Notes under the pieces: model-generated | What the model saw: only the letters and a program-made list of their open reading frames with translations | The model's database searches: none | Told to the model about the DNA's origin: nothing | Shown here: one piece after another, positions 32,332 to 40,191 of the stretch | Position numbering within the stretch: the first letter of the stretch is position 1 | Layout of the letters: the number at the start of each line of letters is the position of its first letter | Assembly (NCBI GenBank): GCA_046483285.1 | Contig: JAWODN010000071.1 | Location: forward strand, 1-41,745 | Direction: 5' to 3' | DNA: 41,745 nt | From: CAYRTV01 sp046483285 | Lineage (GTDB): Bacteria > Acidobacteriota > Aminicenantia > Aminicenantales > Aminicenantaceae | Translations under genes and position numbers: made by a program

Positions 32332-32405
32332 TGTTCAATGTCAATGGGCTCTATGAGCATTCTGTGCCGTTTTTATTGTTCAATGTCAATGTGCGCTATG
32401 AGCAT
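32330..32405. repeat. 31-bp direct repeats over the oxidoreductase start
   Basis: ATTGTTCAATGTCAATGgGC at 32330 and again at 32375 (ATTGTTCAATGTCAATGtGC), each continuing CTATGAGCAT; two units with two mismatches, 45 bp apart. The first unit includes the oxidoreductase start codon, so the duplicated copy is likely a leader duplication. Confidence 0.75.
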
Positions 32406-32759
32406 GGCTGATTAAACCCTCTGTCTTTTATATCAATACCAGGAAAGACTTACAAGATTTTCTCTCGGCGTCACTTTCGATAATACTTTCGCCAACTTTA
32501 ATACTTTCGCAGTACTTTCGCAGCTTGGCTGATTTATGTTATTGATAATAAAATATTACTTATTTTCCCCTCTGATAGAGATTATTCTTAAACGTGATTT
32601 TTTGGCCCTTTTTTTGAGTTTAAGAAAATCTCTTTTCCTAAACAGTTTATTGCAGCCATTCTGGTTTATCATCAAAATACAATCAATTTATTTTTTAAAG
32701 AAAATCAATACGATGCCCTTTTCATTTGAGAAAGAGTCTGTCAATACTTCGTCATTTAA

Positions 32760-32793
32760 GTAAGTGCAATGACAAGGTAAGTGCAATGACAAG
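32760..32793 (+). repeat. 17-bp perfect tandem duplication at the transposase start
   Basis: GTAAGTGCAATGACAAG occurs twice in a row (32760-32776, 32777-32793). Each unit carries an ATG, and the two are out of frame with each other; only the second (32786) leads into the transposase, so the duplication may reduce or alter its translation. Confidence 0.85.
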
Positions 32794-33499
32794 AGCAAAG
32801 ATATATCATTCTCCTGGTTTTATTTGGCATCTCACCCAGCGCTGCCATAACAGGGACTTTCATTTAAAATTTATTCAAGACAGGAAAAATTGGCTGTCAT
32901 GGTTATTCAAAGCCAAGAAAAAGTATGGATTGATTATTTTGAACTATATAGTAACCTCAAATCATATTCATCTTCTTGTTTATAATGACGGACAGAAAGA
33001 CGTTATTTCACGCTCCATGCTGCTTGTTTCCAGCCGCACCGCCATCGACTACAATAAAAGAAAAAAAAGATCAGGAGCCTTCTGGGAAGACAACTACCAT
33101 GCAACGGCAGTTGGAACCGATGAGCATTTTTTGGAATGCCTCCTTTACATCGATTTGAATATGGTTAGAGCAGGAGCAGTAAAGCATCCGCAGGAGTGGC
33201 CAATGAGTGGATATAATGAAATTATGGACAGGCAAAAAAAGCGCTACAGATTGATCGACAAAACAAAGTTAATGCAAATGTTAGACATTTTTGATATTTC
33301 TGAGTTAAAAAAACAGTACGAAAATTGGACCAGAGAAAAGCTATCCCTTAGACCGCAACAAAGAGAAGAAAAGTGGACAGAAGCTTTTGCTGTTGGCAGC
33401 AAAGAATTTATTGAGAACTACCAAAAGATAATAGGGGAAAAACTTCACCACAAGATTTATGATGATGGTAAAGGAGGCTATATATTGAAAAATAATTGA
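32786..33499 (+). CDS. RAYT-type (Y1/HUH) transposase
   Basis: A 237-residue HUH-superfamily single-strand transposase (Y1_Tnp, REP-associated tyrosine transposase type). It shows YHSPGFIWHLTQRCHNRDFH at the N-terminus, the metal-binding HUH motif SNHIHLLVY (H60, H62), and the catalytic tyrosine Y121 in LLYIDLNMVRAG. Relatives nick single-stranded DNA beside REP hairpins and may move or amplify them. The start at 32786 (MTRAKIYHSP) is chosen because family proteins begin this way; the longer frame from 32726 crosses the 17-bp duplication. The stop codon lies within the first bases of the right-end repeat. It appears intact. The gene is AT-rich compared with the neighbouring GC-rich peptidase gene, so it is foreign. 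Confidence 0.88.
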   Translation: MTRAKIYHSPGFIWHLTQRCHNRDFHLKFIQDRKNWLSWLFKAKKKYGLIILNYIVTSNHIHLLVYNDGQKDVISRSMLLVSSRTAIDYNKRKKRSGAFWEDNYHATAVGTDEHFLECLLYIDLNMVRAGAVKHPQEWPMSGYNEIMDRQKKRYRLIDKTKLMQMLDIFDISELKKQYENWTREKLSLRPQQREEKWTEAFAVGSKEFIENYQKIIGEKLHHKIYDDGKGGYILKNN

Positions 33500-33610
33500 G
33501 AAATCTTAAAATGAATTTATAGGCCTATAAATTCATTTTAACGAAAATCTCTCAGAGAAGAGGTATTGATATCTCTTGCTTTTTCAATCATATAAATCAG
33601 CCAAGCTGAG
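33494..33610 (+). repeat. RAYT element right-end repeat, copy 1
   Basis: A 117-bp sequence that recurs at 35842-35958 in the same orientation with about 12 mismatches and no gaps (by eye, ~90% identity). It starts with the transposase stop region (AATTGAG), holds the 36-bp perfect palindrome 33506-33541 centred on GG/CC, then CTCTCAGAGAAGAG, and ends with the inverted-repeat terminus CAGCCAAGCTG. Confidence 0.9.
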
Positions 33611-33642
33611 TATCAAGACAATCACCTGACAAGGAGTGATCT

Positions 33643-35820
33643 ATGCGGATGAAAACGATTCCCACGAGAATTGGACGAAATAGGCGGCCGGAGCACCGGC
33701 GGGCTGGATGGGTGCGGCCGGCATGTGCTGCGGCGATGCTGGCGGCGGCAATGATATCGCTCCAGTTGATGCCGGGGCCGGCCGTAACAGCAACGGAGCT
33801 AGGAGGCCAGCACGGAAGGGAGCCGATTCCCTCAGAGCAAGCGGCCTTAAACATTTTGGCGGGCTGGATCGCCCTGGATGCTCCTCCGGGCTGGGAAGAA
33901 CTGGCCTCGCCGGCACTTTCGTCGGCGCTTTCCGGTTGGAAACGCGATCCGGCAGGCAACTGGGTGCTTCGCAAAGGCAGCGGCAGCCCTCGACGGGTGG
34001 TGGCCGCCGGACTTGATGTTATGGGCTACGTCGTCAGCCATATCCGCAATGACGGCTGGCTCCGGGTGCAGGCGGCGGGTTCAGGACGCAGCCACCGCCT
34101 CTGGCACCAATTCCATGAAGGCCAAAGGATCCGTGTGTTGACCCGAGGCGGTCCTGTCACCGGAGTCATGGCAGTGCGCAGCACCCACCTCCGTGGACCC
34201 ACCGGGCCGGATCAGCCCGCCCAAATCGAGGATCTCTATCTCGATGTGGGCGCCCGCAGACCGGAGGAGGTGGCGGCGATGGGCATTCAAATCCTGGACC
34301 CCCTCGTTCGGGACTGGCCGCTTTGGACATACGCGGACTACGTGTCAGGACCCGGCGCGGCGTCTAGGATCGGCTGTGCTGCGGTGGCCGCCGCCGCTTC
34401 CGGCCGGGGGGTGGAGACCGGAGAAACGATCTTCGTGCTGGCTGCGCTCAGCAATTTCGGCAATGCTGGTCTCGGCGCGGCTCTGGCACGGCTCGGCCGG
34501 ATCGATTCTCTCACTTTGGTCGGCAACTGGGCCTTCGACGGAGAATCCGATGCCCAGGGCGTTCTCTCCAAACGCGTTGACGCCCCGCACTGGCTGCCGA
34601 GCCGTGTGGAGCTTCAGTCCGTAGATATGCTGTCCCCGCCGGTTTTGAATGCCGGCAGCCTTTCGGAAAGCATATCGCTCCAGGATGCGGCCGCTCTGCG
34701 CCAAAGGGTCGCCGACGCCGCAGGCGTCCGGGCGGAACAGATCGAGTGGAAGGCGTTGCCGCCTAGAGCCGGTGTGATACCCCATCAGGACGAATTGGAA
34801 CGCATCGCCGGAACACTGGCCGCGATGGCCGATCTTCCCGGCGTGGCCGGCCACAAGCGAATGGTACGCGATGCGATCCTGGCACGGCTCCCCGCCTGGG
34901 CCCGCGGTTTGGCGCAAACAGACACCATAGGCAACATCGTGCTGGAAATGGGCCCCGAACAAGGGGACCCCGTCATTTTCCTCGCGCACATGGACGAAAC
35001 CGGCTGGGAAGTCCAGTCCATGGCCTCTGACGGCACGGTGACGCTTCGCGCGCGCGGTTCCATGATGCGTTCACTGTGGGAGGGTCAACCGGCTCTTCTT
35101 CATTTCGATCCGGAGTCCGGCCGGCCGCCCCTGCGCGGAATCTTCGTGCCGCAGGACCATCCGGAAGGGAAGCAGCCGCCGAGTCTCACCGCTTGGTTCG
35201 GCGTAGACTCCGCCGCCCTCACCTCAGCCGGTGTCCGCCCGGGTGCACAGGTAACAGCCTATAAGCGGGCGGCGCGCTTGGGTCCCGCCCAGTTCACCGG
35301 CCGCGCGCTGGACGACCGGGCAGGCAGCACCGCACTGCTTCTGGCGCTGGAGGAGATTGATCCGGACAGACTGCCGCGTAAGGTGATTTTCGCCTGGACT
35401 GTACAAGAGGAGGTGGGGCTGGTGGGCGCCCGTTCGCTCGCGAACCGGTTCGGACCGGCAATCCGGGCGGCCTATGCCGTTGACACTTTTGTCTCGTCCG
35501 ATTCACCGCTTGAGAGCCGCCGCTTCGCCTACACCCTGCTTGGTAAAGGGCCGGTGTTCCGCGGACTGGACAACGCCAGTGTCAGCAAGCCGTTGGAGAT
35601 GGACCGGATAAACCGGGTGGCGCGCCAAGCCGGTATCCCGCTCCAGCGGGGAGCATCAGGCGGGGCGACGGACGGCGCTCCGTTCATGCGCTACGGGGCG
35701 CTTTATGCCGGGTTGTCCTGGTCAGGCCGATACAGCCACTCCCCCGTCGAAGTTCTGGACCTGAACGACCTGCGGAATCTGGGCCGCCTCATAGCGGCGG
35801 TAGCCATGTCGTCCCATTGA
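33643..35820 (+). CDS. Exported double-domain M42-type aminopeptidase
   Basis: A 725-residue protein with an N-terminal signal peptide or anchor (about residues 25-50). The C-terminal half (about 385-720) is an M42/M20-clan metallo-aminopeptidase with all expected metal and catalytic residues: H449 (AHMDETGWEV), D557-D558 (ALDDRAG), E589-E590 (VQEEVGLVGA), D614 (YAVDTF) and H699 (RYSHSPVEV). The N-terminal half (about 65-365) aligns as a second M42 domain but has lost them: AGLDVMGYVV lacks the first His, ASRIGCAA replaces DDRAG, and ALSNFGNAG replaces QEEVG. AAGGAG seven bases upstream fixes the start. The gene is much richer in G+C than its neighbours (one 60-base line counts 67%) and is flanked by two RAYT right-end repeats, so it was probably acquired. 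Confidence 0.87.
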   Translation: MRMKTIPTRIGRNRRPEHRRAGWVRPACAAAMLAAAMISLQLMPGPAVTATELGGQHGREPIPSEQAALNILAGWIALDAPPGWEELASPALSSALSGWKRDPAGNWVLRKGSGSPRRVVAAGLDVMGYVVSHIRNDGWLRVQAAGSGRSHRLWHQFHEGQRIRVLTRGGPVTGVMAVRSTHLRGPTGPDQPAQIEDLYLDVGARRPEEVAAMGIQILDPLVRDWPLWTYADYVSGPGAASRIGCAAVAAAASGRGVETGETIFVLAALSNFGNAGLGAALARLGRIDSLTLVGNWAFDGESDAQGVLSKRVDAPHWLPSRVELQSVDMLSPPVLNAGSLSESISLQDAAALRQRVADAAGVRAEQIEWKALPPRAGVIPHQDELERIAGTLAAMADLPGVAGHKRMVRDAILARLPAWARGLAQTDTIGNIVLEMGPEQGDPVIFLAHMDETGWEVQSMASDGTVTLRARGSMMRSLWEGQPALLHFDPESGRPPLRGIFVPQDHPEGKQPPSLTAWFGVDSAALTSAGVRPGAQVTAYKRAARLGPAQFTGRALDDRAGSTALLLALEEIDPDRLPRKVIFAWTVQEEVGLVGARSLANRFGPAIRAAYAVDTFVSSDSPLESRRFAYTLLGKGPVFRGLDNASVSKPLEMDRINRVARQAGIPLQRGASGGATDGAPFMRYGALYAGLSWSGRYSHSPVEVLDLNDLRNLGRLIAAVAMSSH

Positions 35821-35841
35821 TTCACTCAGAAGCGCAGGCTC

Positions 35842-35958
35842 AATTGAGAAATCTTAAATTGAATTTTGAGGCCTGTAAATTCATTTTAACGAAAATCTCT
35901 CAGAGAAGAGGTTTTTGTATCTTTTTCTTTTTCAGCAATATAAATCAGCCAAGCTGAG
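35842..35958 (+). repeat. RAYT element right-end repeat, copy 2 (solo)
   Basis: The same 117-bp sequence as 33494-33610, including the remnant of the transposase stop region, but without the transposase. Its palindrome is partly decayed, so it is older or less constrained. Its last bases encode the C-terminus and stop codon of the permease on the opposite strand. Confidence 0.88.
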
Positions 35959-37333
35959 AAGATGTCTGAGAAGATGTCTTGCGGCGGCGAAGCCAGATGA
36001 GAGAAAAGGGCAATCCGGTGGCCACAAAGGCCAAGTCCACCAGGGAGTTCTGCCATTCGAAAATCAAACGGGCTGCAAGAAGCGCCAGGCAGCCGGCCAA
36101 GTAAACCCCCGGCAGGAAGGGGTAAAACGGAACGTGGTAAGCATCCTGCCTTCCTTCCCCTCTTCGCCTGAGCTTGAACAAGGCCATGGCGCTGGCCGAG
36201 TAAAAAATAAGCAGGGCAAAAACCATGCCTGCCGCAATGGTCTCAAACGATCCCCGGAAAAAAAGGATGACAATGGCCCAGGCGCAGTGGACAATAATGG
36301 CCCGCCCCGGGGTCCGGAACCGGGGGTGAATATGATCCAGCCACCTGAAAAAAAGGCCGTCCCGGGCCATAGCGTAATAAACCCTCGTCGAGGCCATGAT
36401 GGTGCCGTTGATGCTGCCGGTGGCCGAAATGATGACCAGCAAAGCCACGAAGCTGGCGCCCACGGGCCCCATGAGCCTGACCGCCGTGTCCGAGGCGACG
36501 ATACTGCTCTCCCGCATCCCTTCCATGCCGAGAGTCCAGTGATAGACGATGTTGATCAGCACGTAGCTTCCGACGAGGATCAAAATGCCGATGATCAAGC
36601 TTTTGGGTATAACGCGCCTTGGGTCCTTCATCTCTCCTGCCACATACCCTAAACGTTCCCACCCTGTATGTGTGAAAAGAATCAGCATTAAAGCTGCGGC
36701 AATGTTTCTGAAGGGATGGAACTCTCCGGGGGGCGGCACTTTACCGGTCAGCAAACTCTCCTGTCCCTGGAGAAGGATAAGCCCGATGATGATCAGGGCA
36801 AAGAGACCGCCGACTTTGAGCGAAGTCGATATTTTCTGGTATAAACTGGCTGACCTGACCCCAATATAATTCACAAGTCCCAATATCAAGATAATGCCCG
36901 CCGCCGCCAGAGTACGGGCGATCGGACTCATCTGAACGAAATAGCCCATATAATCAGCGCTCACCAGGGCCAGGGCCGCGGCCGGGCTGGTGCGGATGAT
37001 GAACAGCTGTGACCAGCCGAACATAAATCCGGCAAAAGGCCCAAAGCAGCGGTGGAGACAGACATACTCGCCGCCGGTGGAAGGAATTCTCGTTCCCAGT
37101 TCAGCGTAGACAAGACCGCTTAAAAAAACGAAGGCGCCCACAATAACCCAAAGGAAGAGAATGGAAGAAAACGAACCCAGATAGCCGGCTATGATCTGGG
37201 GGGTTGAATAAATGCCCGCCCCTATGGTTATGCCGACCAGGATGGCTACGCCATCGGTTACCGTCAAGGTCCTGAGAAGAGTGGGTCTTTCCTTTATTTT
37301 CTTCTTTCTTGGGGCCGGGCTGGTCCGTGACAT
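35945..37333 (-). CDS. APC-family amino-acid permease
   Basis: A 462-residue transporter with about 12 membrane helices. VTDGVAILVGITIGAGIYST is the conserved first-helix motif of the amino acid-polyamine-organocation superfamily (LAT/cationic type), and AELGTRIPSTGGEYVCLHR matches its conserved helix 2-3 stretch. It imports an amino acid or related solute by proton or exchange coupling; the substrate is unknown. ATG 37333 is used; a TTG one codon earlier is possible, and neither has a strong ribosome site. The C-terminal residues SQLG and the stop codon are encoded by the end of RAYT right-end repeat copy 2, after a 12-bp tandem duplication (35955-35978) that gives TSSQTSSQ. The original end was therefore replaced by the insertion. 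Confidence 0.88.
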   Translation of the reverse strand: MSRTSPAPRKKKIKERPTLLRTLTVTDGVAILVGITIGAGIYSTPQIIAGYLGSFSSILFLWVIVGAFVFLSGLVYAELGTRIPSTGGEYVCLHRCFGPFAGFMFGWSQLFIIRTSPAAALALVSADYMGYFVQMSPIARTLAAAGIILILGLVNYIGVRSASLYQKISTSLKVGGLFALIIIGLILLQGQESLLTGKVPPPGEFHPFRNIAAALMLILFTHTGWERLGYVAGEMKDPRRVIPKSLIIGILILVGSYVLINIVYHWTLGMEGMRESSIVASDTAVRLMGPVGASFVALLVIISATGSINGTIMASTRVYYAMARDGLFFRWLDHIHPRFRTPGRAIIVHCAWAIVILFFRGSFETIAAGMVFALLIFYSASAMALFKLRRRGEGRQDAYHVPFYPFLPGVYLAGCLALLAARLIFEWQNSLVDLAFVATGLPFSLIWLRRRKTSSQTSSQLG

Positions 37334-37420
37334 CAAATCAATACCATTTCTTCATACGGTCACCCATTTTACTCTATAAACGCCTTGAATAACAGGAATC
37401 AAATCAAATCATCTATAATT

Positions 37421-37447
37421 CCGGATGATGAACAGGCCGGGGCGGCC
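37421..37447 (+). repeat. Degenerate element A left-end fragment
   Basis: CCGGATGATGAACAGGCCGG resembles the CCGGAATGATRAACGGGCCGG units at 12967 and 16860. It continues into a GC-rich arm before the reductase remnant. Confidence 0.4.
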
Positions 37448-37479
37448 GCGGGGCTCCGCGCGGCCCTTCACCGCTTCTC

Positions 37480-37691
37480 ATTTATGTTGACGGGCCCTAC
37501 AGCGTATTCGGGCGGAAAGCGCTCCGGCCGGCAAAGCCCACTGTCATGATAGCCGGCAGAATCGGGATTACCCCACCACCGACATTATGAACCGCCATCT
37601 GGACAGACCGTTGCCTGAACACGAGTTTTTAATCTACGGTCCGCCTGAAATGACCCAGAAACTGGAAGCTCCCTCCGCCGTGAAGGCGTAA
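37480..37691 (+). pseudogene. Remnant of an FAD/NAD(P)H ferredoxin/ferric-reductase-type gene
   Basis: Frame 1 (from 37480) reads IYVDGPYSVFGRKAL and then VMIAGRIGITP, the flavin and NAD(P)-binding signatures (DGPYG.F, IAGGIGITP) of ferredoxin-NADP-reductase-like proteins. It ends in a stop. A second frame (37587-37691) reads PEHEFLIYGPPEMTQKLE, the C-terminal YxCGPPxM motif of the same family. About 60 residues between the motifs are missing and the frame shifts, so this is a deleted and frameshifted relic. It fills part of the 37.3-37.8 kb gap, next to an element A-like fragment (37421-37447). Confidence 0.72.
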
Positions 37692-37806
37692 CGGACACTC
37701 GGATTCACCACATGCTTTTCAGCTATTGAGGATTTTCTGGATTTGGCCATATATATGAGAAATATTTAGATATTATTCGTCTATCTGAATGGAGACGAAT
37801 TAATGA

Positions 37807-37835
37807 TTGACATACAGCCGTACGTGTTGTATGGT
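37807..37835 (+). promoter_or_regulatory. Promoter of vapBC, probably giving a leaderless mRNA
   Basis: A perfect TTGACA (37807-37812), 17-bp spacer, TATGGT (37830-37835). The expected transcription start (about 37842) coincides with the ATG of the antitoxin gene (37843). An imperfect inverted repeat CATAC (37811-37815)/GTATG (37829-37833) flanks CGTACG and may be the operator for the ribbon-helix-helix antitoxin. Confidence 0.65.
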
Positions 37836-37842
37836 TGTATGC

Positions 37843-38076
37843 ATGAAAGTGAAGACCACACTGAAAATCGATGATTTTGTTATGGCGCGCCTGAAAGAAG
37901 AGGCAGCCCGCCGGGGATGCACTATGTCCGAGCTGGTAGAGTCCGCTCTTCGGATTCTGTTCGAATCAAAAAAAGCACCGGAAAATATCTCCCCTCTTCC
38001 CAAATTTAAAAGCGGAGGATCGCTGGTGGACATCGCCGACCGGGATGCCCTTTATTATGCTATGGAAGGCCGCTGA
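37843..38076 (+). CDS. Ribbon-helix-helix antitoxin (VapB-type)
   Basis: A 77-residue antitoxin beginning MKVKTTLKIDDFVMARLKEE. The short beta strand followed by two helices (ARRGCTMSELVESALRILFE) is the ribbon-helix-helix fold, which binds DNA as a dimer and represses its own operon. The C-terminal tail (PLPKFKSGGSLVDIADRDALYYA) is the usual toxin-binding segment. ATG 37843 is used rather than the longer frame from 37807, which would include the promoter. No Shine-Dalgarno precedes it, in line with leaderless translation. The toxin start overlaps its stop by one base (TGATG), so the two are coupled. Confidence 0.85.
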   Translation: MKVKTTLKIDDFVMARLKEEAARRGCTMSELVESALRILFESKKAPENISPLPKFKSGGSLVDIADRDALYYAMEGR

Positions 38077-38510
38077 TGTTTGTGGTGGATACCAATATTC
38101 TGGTCTATGCCGCAGATGCAGATTCGCCTTTTCACAGCCGCTGCTATGAACTCTTGAAAGAGTGGCGGATACAGCCCTCCGCGTGGTATGTTACCTGGGG
38201 AATCCTCTATGAATTCCTGAGAGTGACCACTCATCCCCGGGTTTTCCGGAATCCCTGGCCCATTGTGGAAAGCTGGAAGTTTATCGAAGCGCTCATTCAA
38301 TCGCCTTCCCTGGGAATTCTTACTGCGGGAGAAAGACATGCCCGGGTCGCCGCTCAGGTGATAAAAAGCCTGCCTTTTCTGAGCGGGAATCTGCTGCATG
38401 ATGTTCGAACCGCCGTGCTGATGCGGGAACACGGGATCAAAACCATTTACACCCGGGATACGGATTTTCACCGCTTTCCCTTTCTGAAGCCGGTTGATCC
38501 GGCCGTATAG
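38076..38510 (+). CDS. PIN-domain toxin (VapC-type ribonuclease)
   Basis: A 144-residue PIN-domain protein. The acidic residues expected to hold Mg2+/Mn2+ are visible: Asp5 in MFVVDTNILVYAAD, Glu in GILYEFLRV, Asp in NLLHDVRTA and Asp in IYTRDTDFHRF. VapC toxins cleave tRNA or rRNA when their antitoxin is degraded. The length is normal. It is paired with the ribbon-helix-helix gene, with a one-base overlap, and forms a type II toxin-antitoxin module just beyond a gene graveyard. Such modules are often acquired and stabilise nearby segments. Confidence 0.92.
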   Translation: MFVVDTNILVYAADADSPFHSRCYELLKEWRIQPSAWYVTWGILYEFLRVTTHPRVFRNPWPIVESWKFIEALIQSPSLGILTAGERHARVAAQVIKSLPFLSGNLLHDVRTAVLMREHGIKTIYTRDTDFHRFPFLKPVDPAV

Positions 38511-38530
38511 AGAAAATCAGAAATTCTCCA

Positions 38531-38866
38531 TCAGGGATGCCCTTGTTTCAGTTCCATTCTCAGAAAATAACTCAGAATGGTTCTGATGACCACGATGATG
38601 GCAAGAATGCCCACCCTTTCCCAGGTCGGGCTCACCACAGTACTGATAATATCCGCACCAATAAAAATCTCCAGACCAAGAAGAAGATGCGATCCCAGAT
38701 GCTGCCGAATCGCTTCATTGGCGGAGACATCGCTTTCTTCGCCGGACTTGAACTTATTAACGACAAATGATTTAATGGCCTCTCCCACTCCCCAGGCAAC
38801 CACCAGCGCCCCTAATCCGCTTATCACTAAAATAATGATTTCCAGAATATCATGTATTGTGTTCAT
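38531..38866 (-). CDS. DUF1622 membrane protein
   Basis: A 111-residue protein with three membrane segments (about residues 8-32, 58-78, 84-104). RQHLGSHLLLGLEIFIGADI with the following IISTV is the characteristic conserved block of DUF1622 (PF07784). The family has no known function; it is widespread in bacteria, often as a single small gene. Only a weak ribosome site is seen at 38866. It lies tail-to-tail with vapC (20 bp). Confidence 0.85.
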   Translation of the reverse strand: MNTIHDILEIIILVISGLGALVVAWGVGEAIKSFVVNKFKSGEESDVSANEAIRQHLGSHLLLGLEIFIGADIISTVVSPTWERVGILAIIVVIRTILSYFLRMELKQGHP

Positions 38867-38988
38867 GACTTAACTCTCATCGTTTGAGTATCAGGATATC
38901 GTGTTGATCCCTAAAGGTATGCCTATACTTCATGATACCAATATTCATAAAAATATCCCATTTTTTTCGGCAAATGGTCAAAAACCAG

Positions 38989-40122
38989 TCAGATAGTCCA
39001 ATTAAAGCGGTAGCGTTTCACCAGGGGATAGCCTTCGGCGTCTTCTTCTATGGTATAGAGCTTTCCGTCTTTTAGTACTGCGGGGCGGTCGGGAAGCGGC
39101 CGGCTTCCCAGATACCGGCCTTCCGGGTCAAATATATCGAAAATGTAGTCGCCGTCTTCAGATTTTTCGTATGTCCTTACGAAAATCCTTTCTTCCGAAT
39201 CCAGGATAAAATAACGGAAGGGCGGGTACTGATCCGGAAATTCCGTTTTGTATCCTTCGGGAAGACCGCCTAATTCCTCGAAGCGTTCCTTAATCATCCT
39301 TTCCTTTACTTCGCGGGTTACGGGGAGAGGTTCATAATCTTTTATGATTTTTTTTAGCAAGCTGCCCTTTTGATCCAGAAGCTGAAGTTCGTAATTCTTA
39401 GTATACCCGAAAAGAATATGGCCTTCACGGGTTACCATATAATAGACCTGGGGAGAGAGCATACTAATGATTCCGGAAGGAGTCCTTTTTTCTTCTATGG
39501 AGACGACCTCATTAATAAGTTCAAAATCCGAGTCCAGTAATAATATCTGATACTCAGTCTTTTCCGGGGTCCGGACAGGAGTTTGCACAATATAATGTCC
39601 TGAATGATCGGGCCGCACACGAATCAAGTAGAGATATTCGGCGGCGGATTTCTGCCGGATAAACTCTCCTGAAAGAGAAAACAAGGAGAAACATGTTTTC
39701 CCCATGTCGTATAAAACCAGGGTGTCGCCGCCTGCGATTTCCATTGTAAGCGGCAGCTGAATTTCTCCCGGCCCCTGCCCCTTCCGGCTTACGGCTTGAA
39801 CGAATTTTCCCTCTTTATGGAATATTTTGATCTGGCAATCCTTGGGGTCGAGCACATAAATATTTCCGGCTTCATCCACCTGAAGTGCTCGGATGGAAGC
39901 GAAGAAATGATCCTGAGAATCCGTTTTTTGCCCCCAAGCCATTTCTTCTTCCAGCGTGAAGACATTTTCGGTGTAAACAGGTTCTTTAGGATTTTTGACT
40001 ATGGTGACTCCATTTTCCTCGGTGATGGTTCCCTGCCATCCCGGTTTTTCATGGGCGCAGGAAAAAAACAATACAAGGAAAAAGATCCCCAAAGAAATGT
40101 ACAAACCTAGATATTTTTTCAA
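38989..40122 (-). CDS. 6-bladed beta-propeller lipoprotein
   Basis: A 377-residue lipoprotein. The start TTG 40122 is chosen because AGGAGG lies six bases upstream; the longer frame from 40146 (GTG) would include that site. The signal peptide ends in a lipobox, LFFS-C. The rest is a propeller of NHL/6-bladed type: ALQVDEAGNIYVLDPKDCQI, KIFHKEGKFVQAVSRKGQGP and GEIQLPLTMEIAGGDTL are hallmark blade sequences. Such 6-bladed beta-propeller lipoproteins are very abundant in Bacteroidota and Aminicenantes-like genomes; the role is unknown, possibly ligand binding at the cell surface. Confidence 0.82.
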   Translation of the reverse strand: MKKYLGLYISLGIFFLVLFFSCAHEKPGWQGTITEENGVTIVKNPKEPVYTENVFTLEEEMAWGQKTDSQDHFFASIRALQVDEAGNIYVLDPKDCQIKIFHKEGKFVQAVSRKGQGPGEIQLPLTMEIAGGDTLVLYDMGKTCFSLFSLSGEFIRQKSAAEYLYLIRVRPDHSGHYIVQTPVRTPEKTEYQILLLDSDFELINEVVSIEEKRTPSGIISMLSPQVYYMVTREGHILFGYTKNYELQLLDQKGSLLKKIIKDYEPLPVTREVKERMIKERFEELGGLPEGYKTEFPDQYPPFRYFILDSEERIFVRTYEKSEDGDYIFDIFDPEGRYLGSRPLPDRPAVLKDGKLYTIEEDAEGYPLVKRYRFNWTI

Positions 40123-40191
40123 AAACGCCCTCCTTTTTTCTTTCACTTCTGTCCATTATAAATAGCGATTATGTTGAAATCAAAAAATAAA

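Larger units (their letters stand above)
32521..33608 (+). mobile_element. RAYT/Y1-transposase element with terminal inverted repeats
   Basis: A 1,088-bp AT-rich unit bounded by perfect 17-bp inverted repeats, 32521-32537 (CAGCTTGGCTGATTTAT) and 33592-33608. It contains one gene, a Y1-type transposase, followed by a 36-bp perfect palindrome just inside the right end. Just outside the left end are three ACTTTCGC units (about 32486-32520). The low GC content contrasts with neighbours. The right end is present again, alone, at 35842-35958. Boundaries are inferred from the inverted repeats; no target duplication was identified. Confidence 0.7.
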
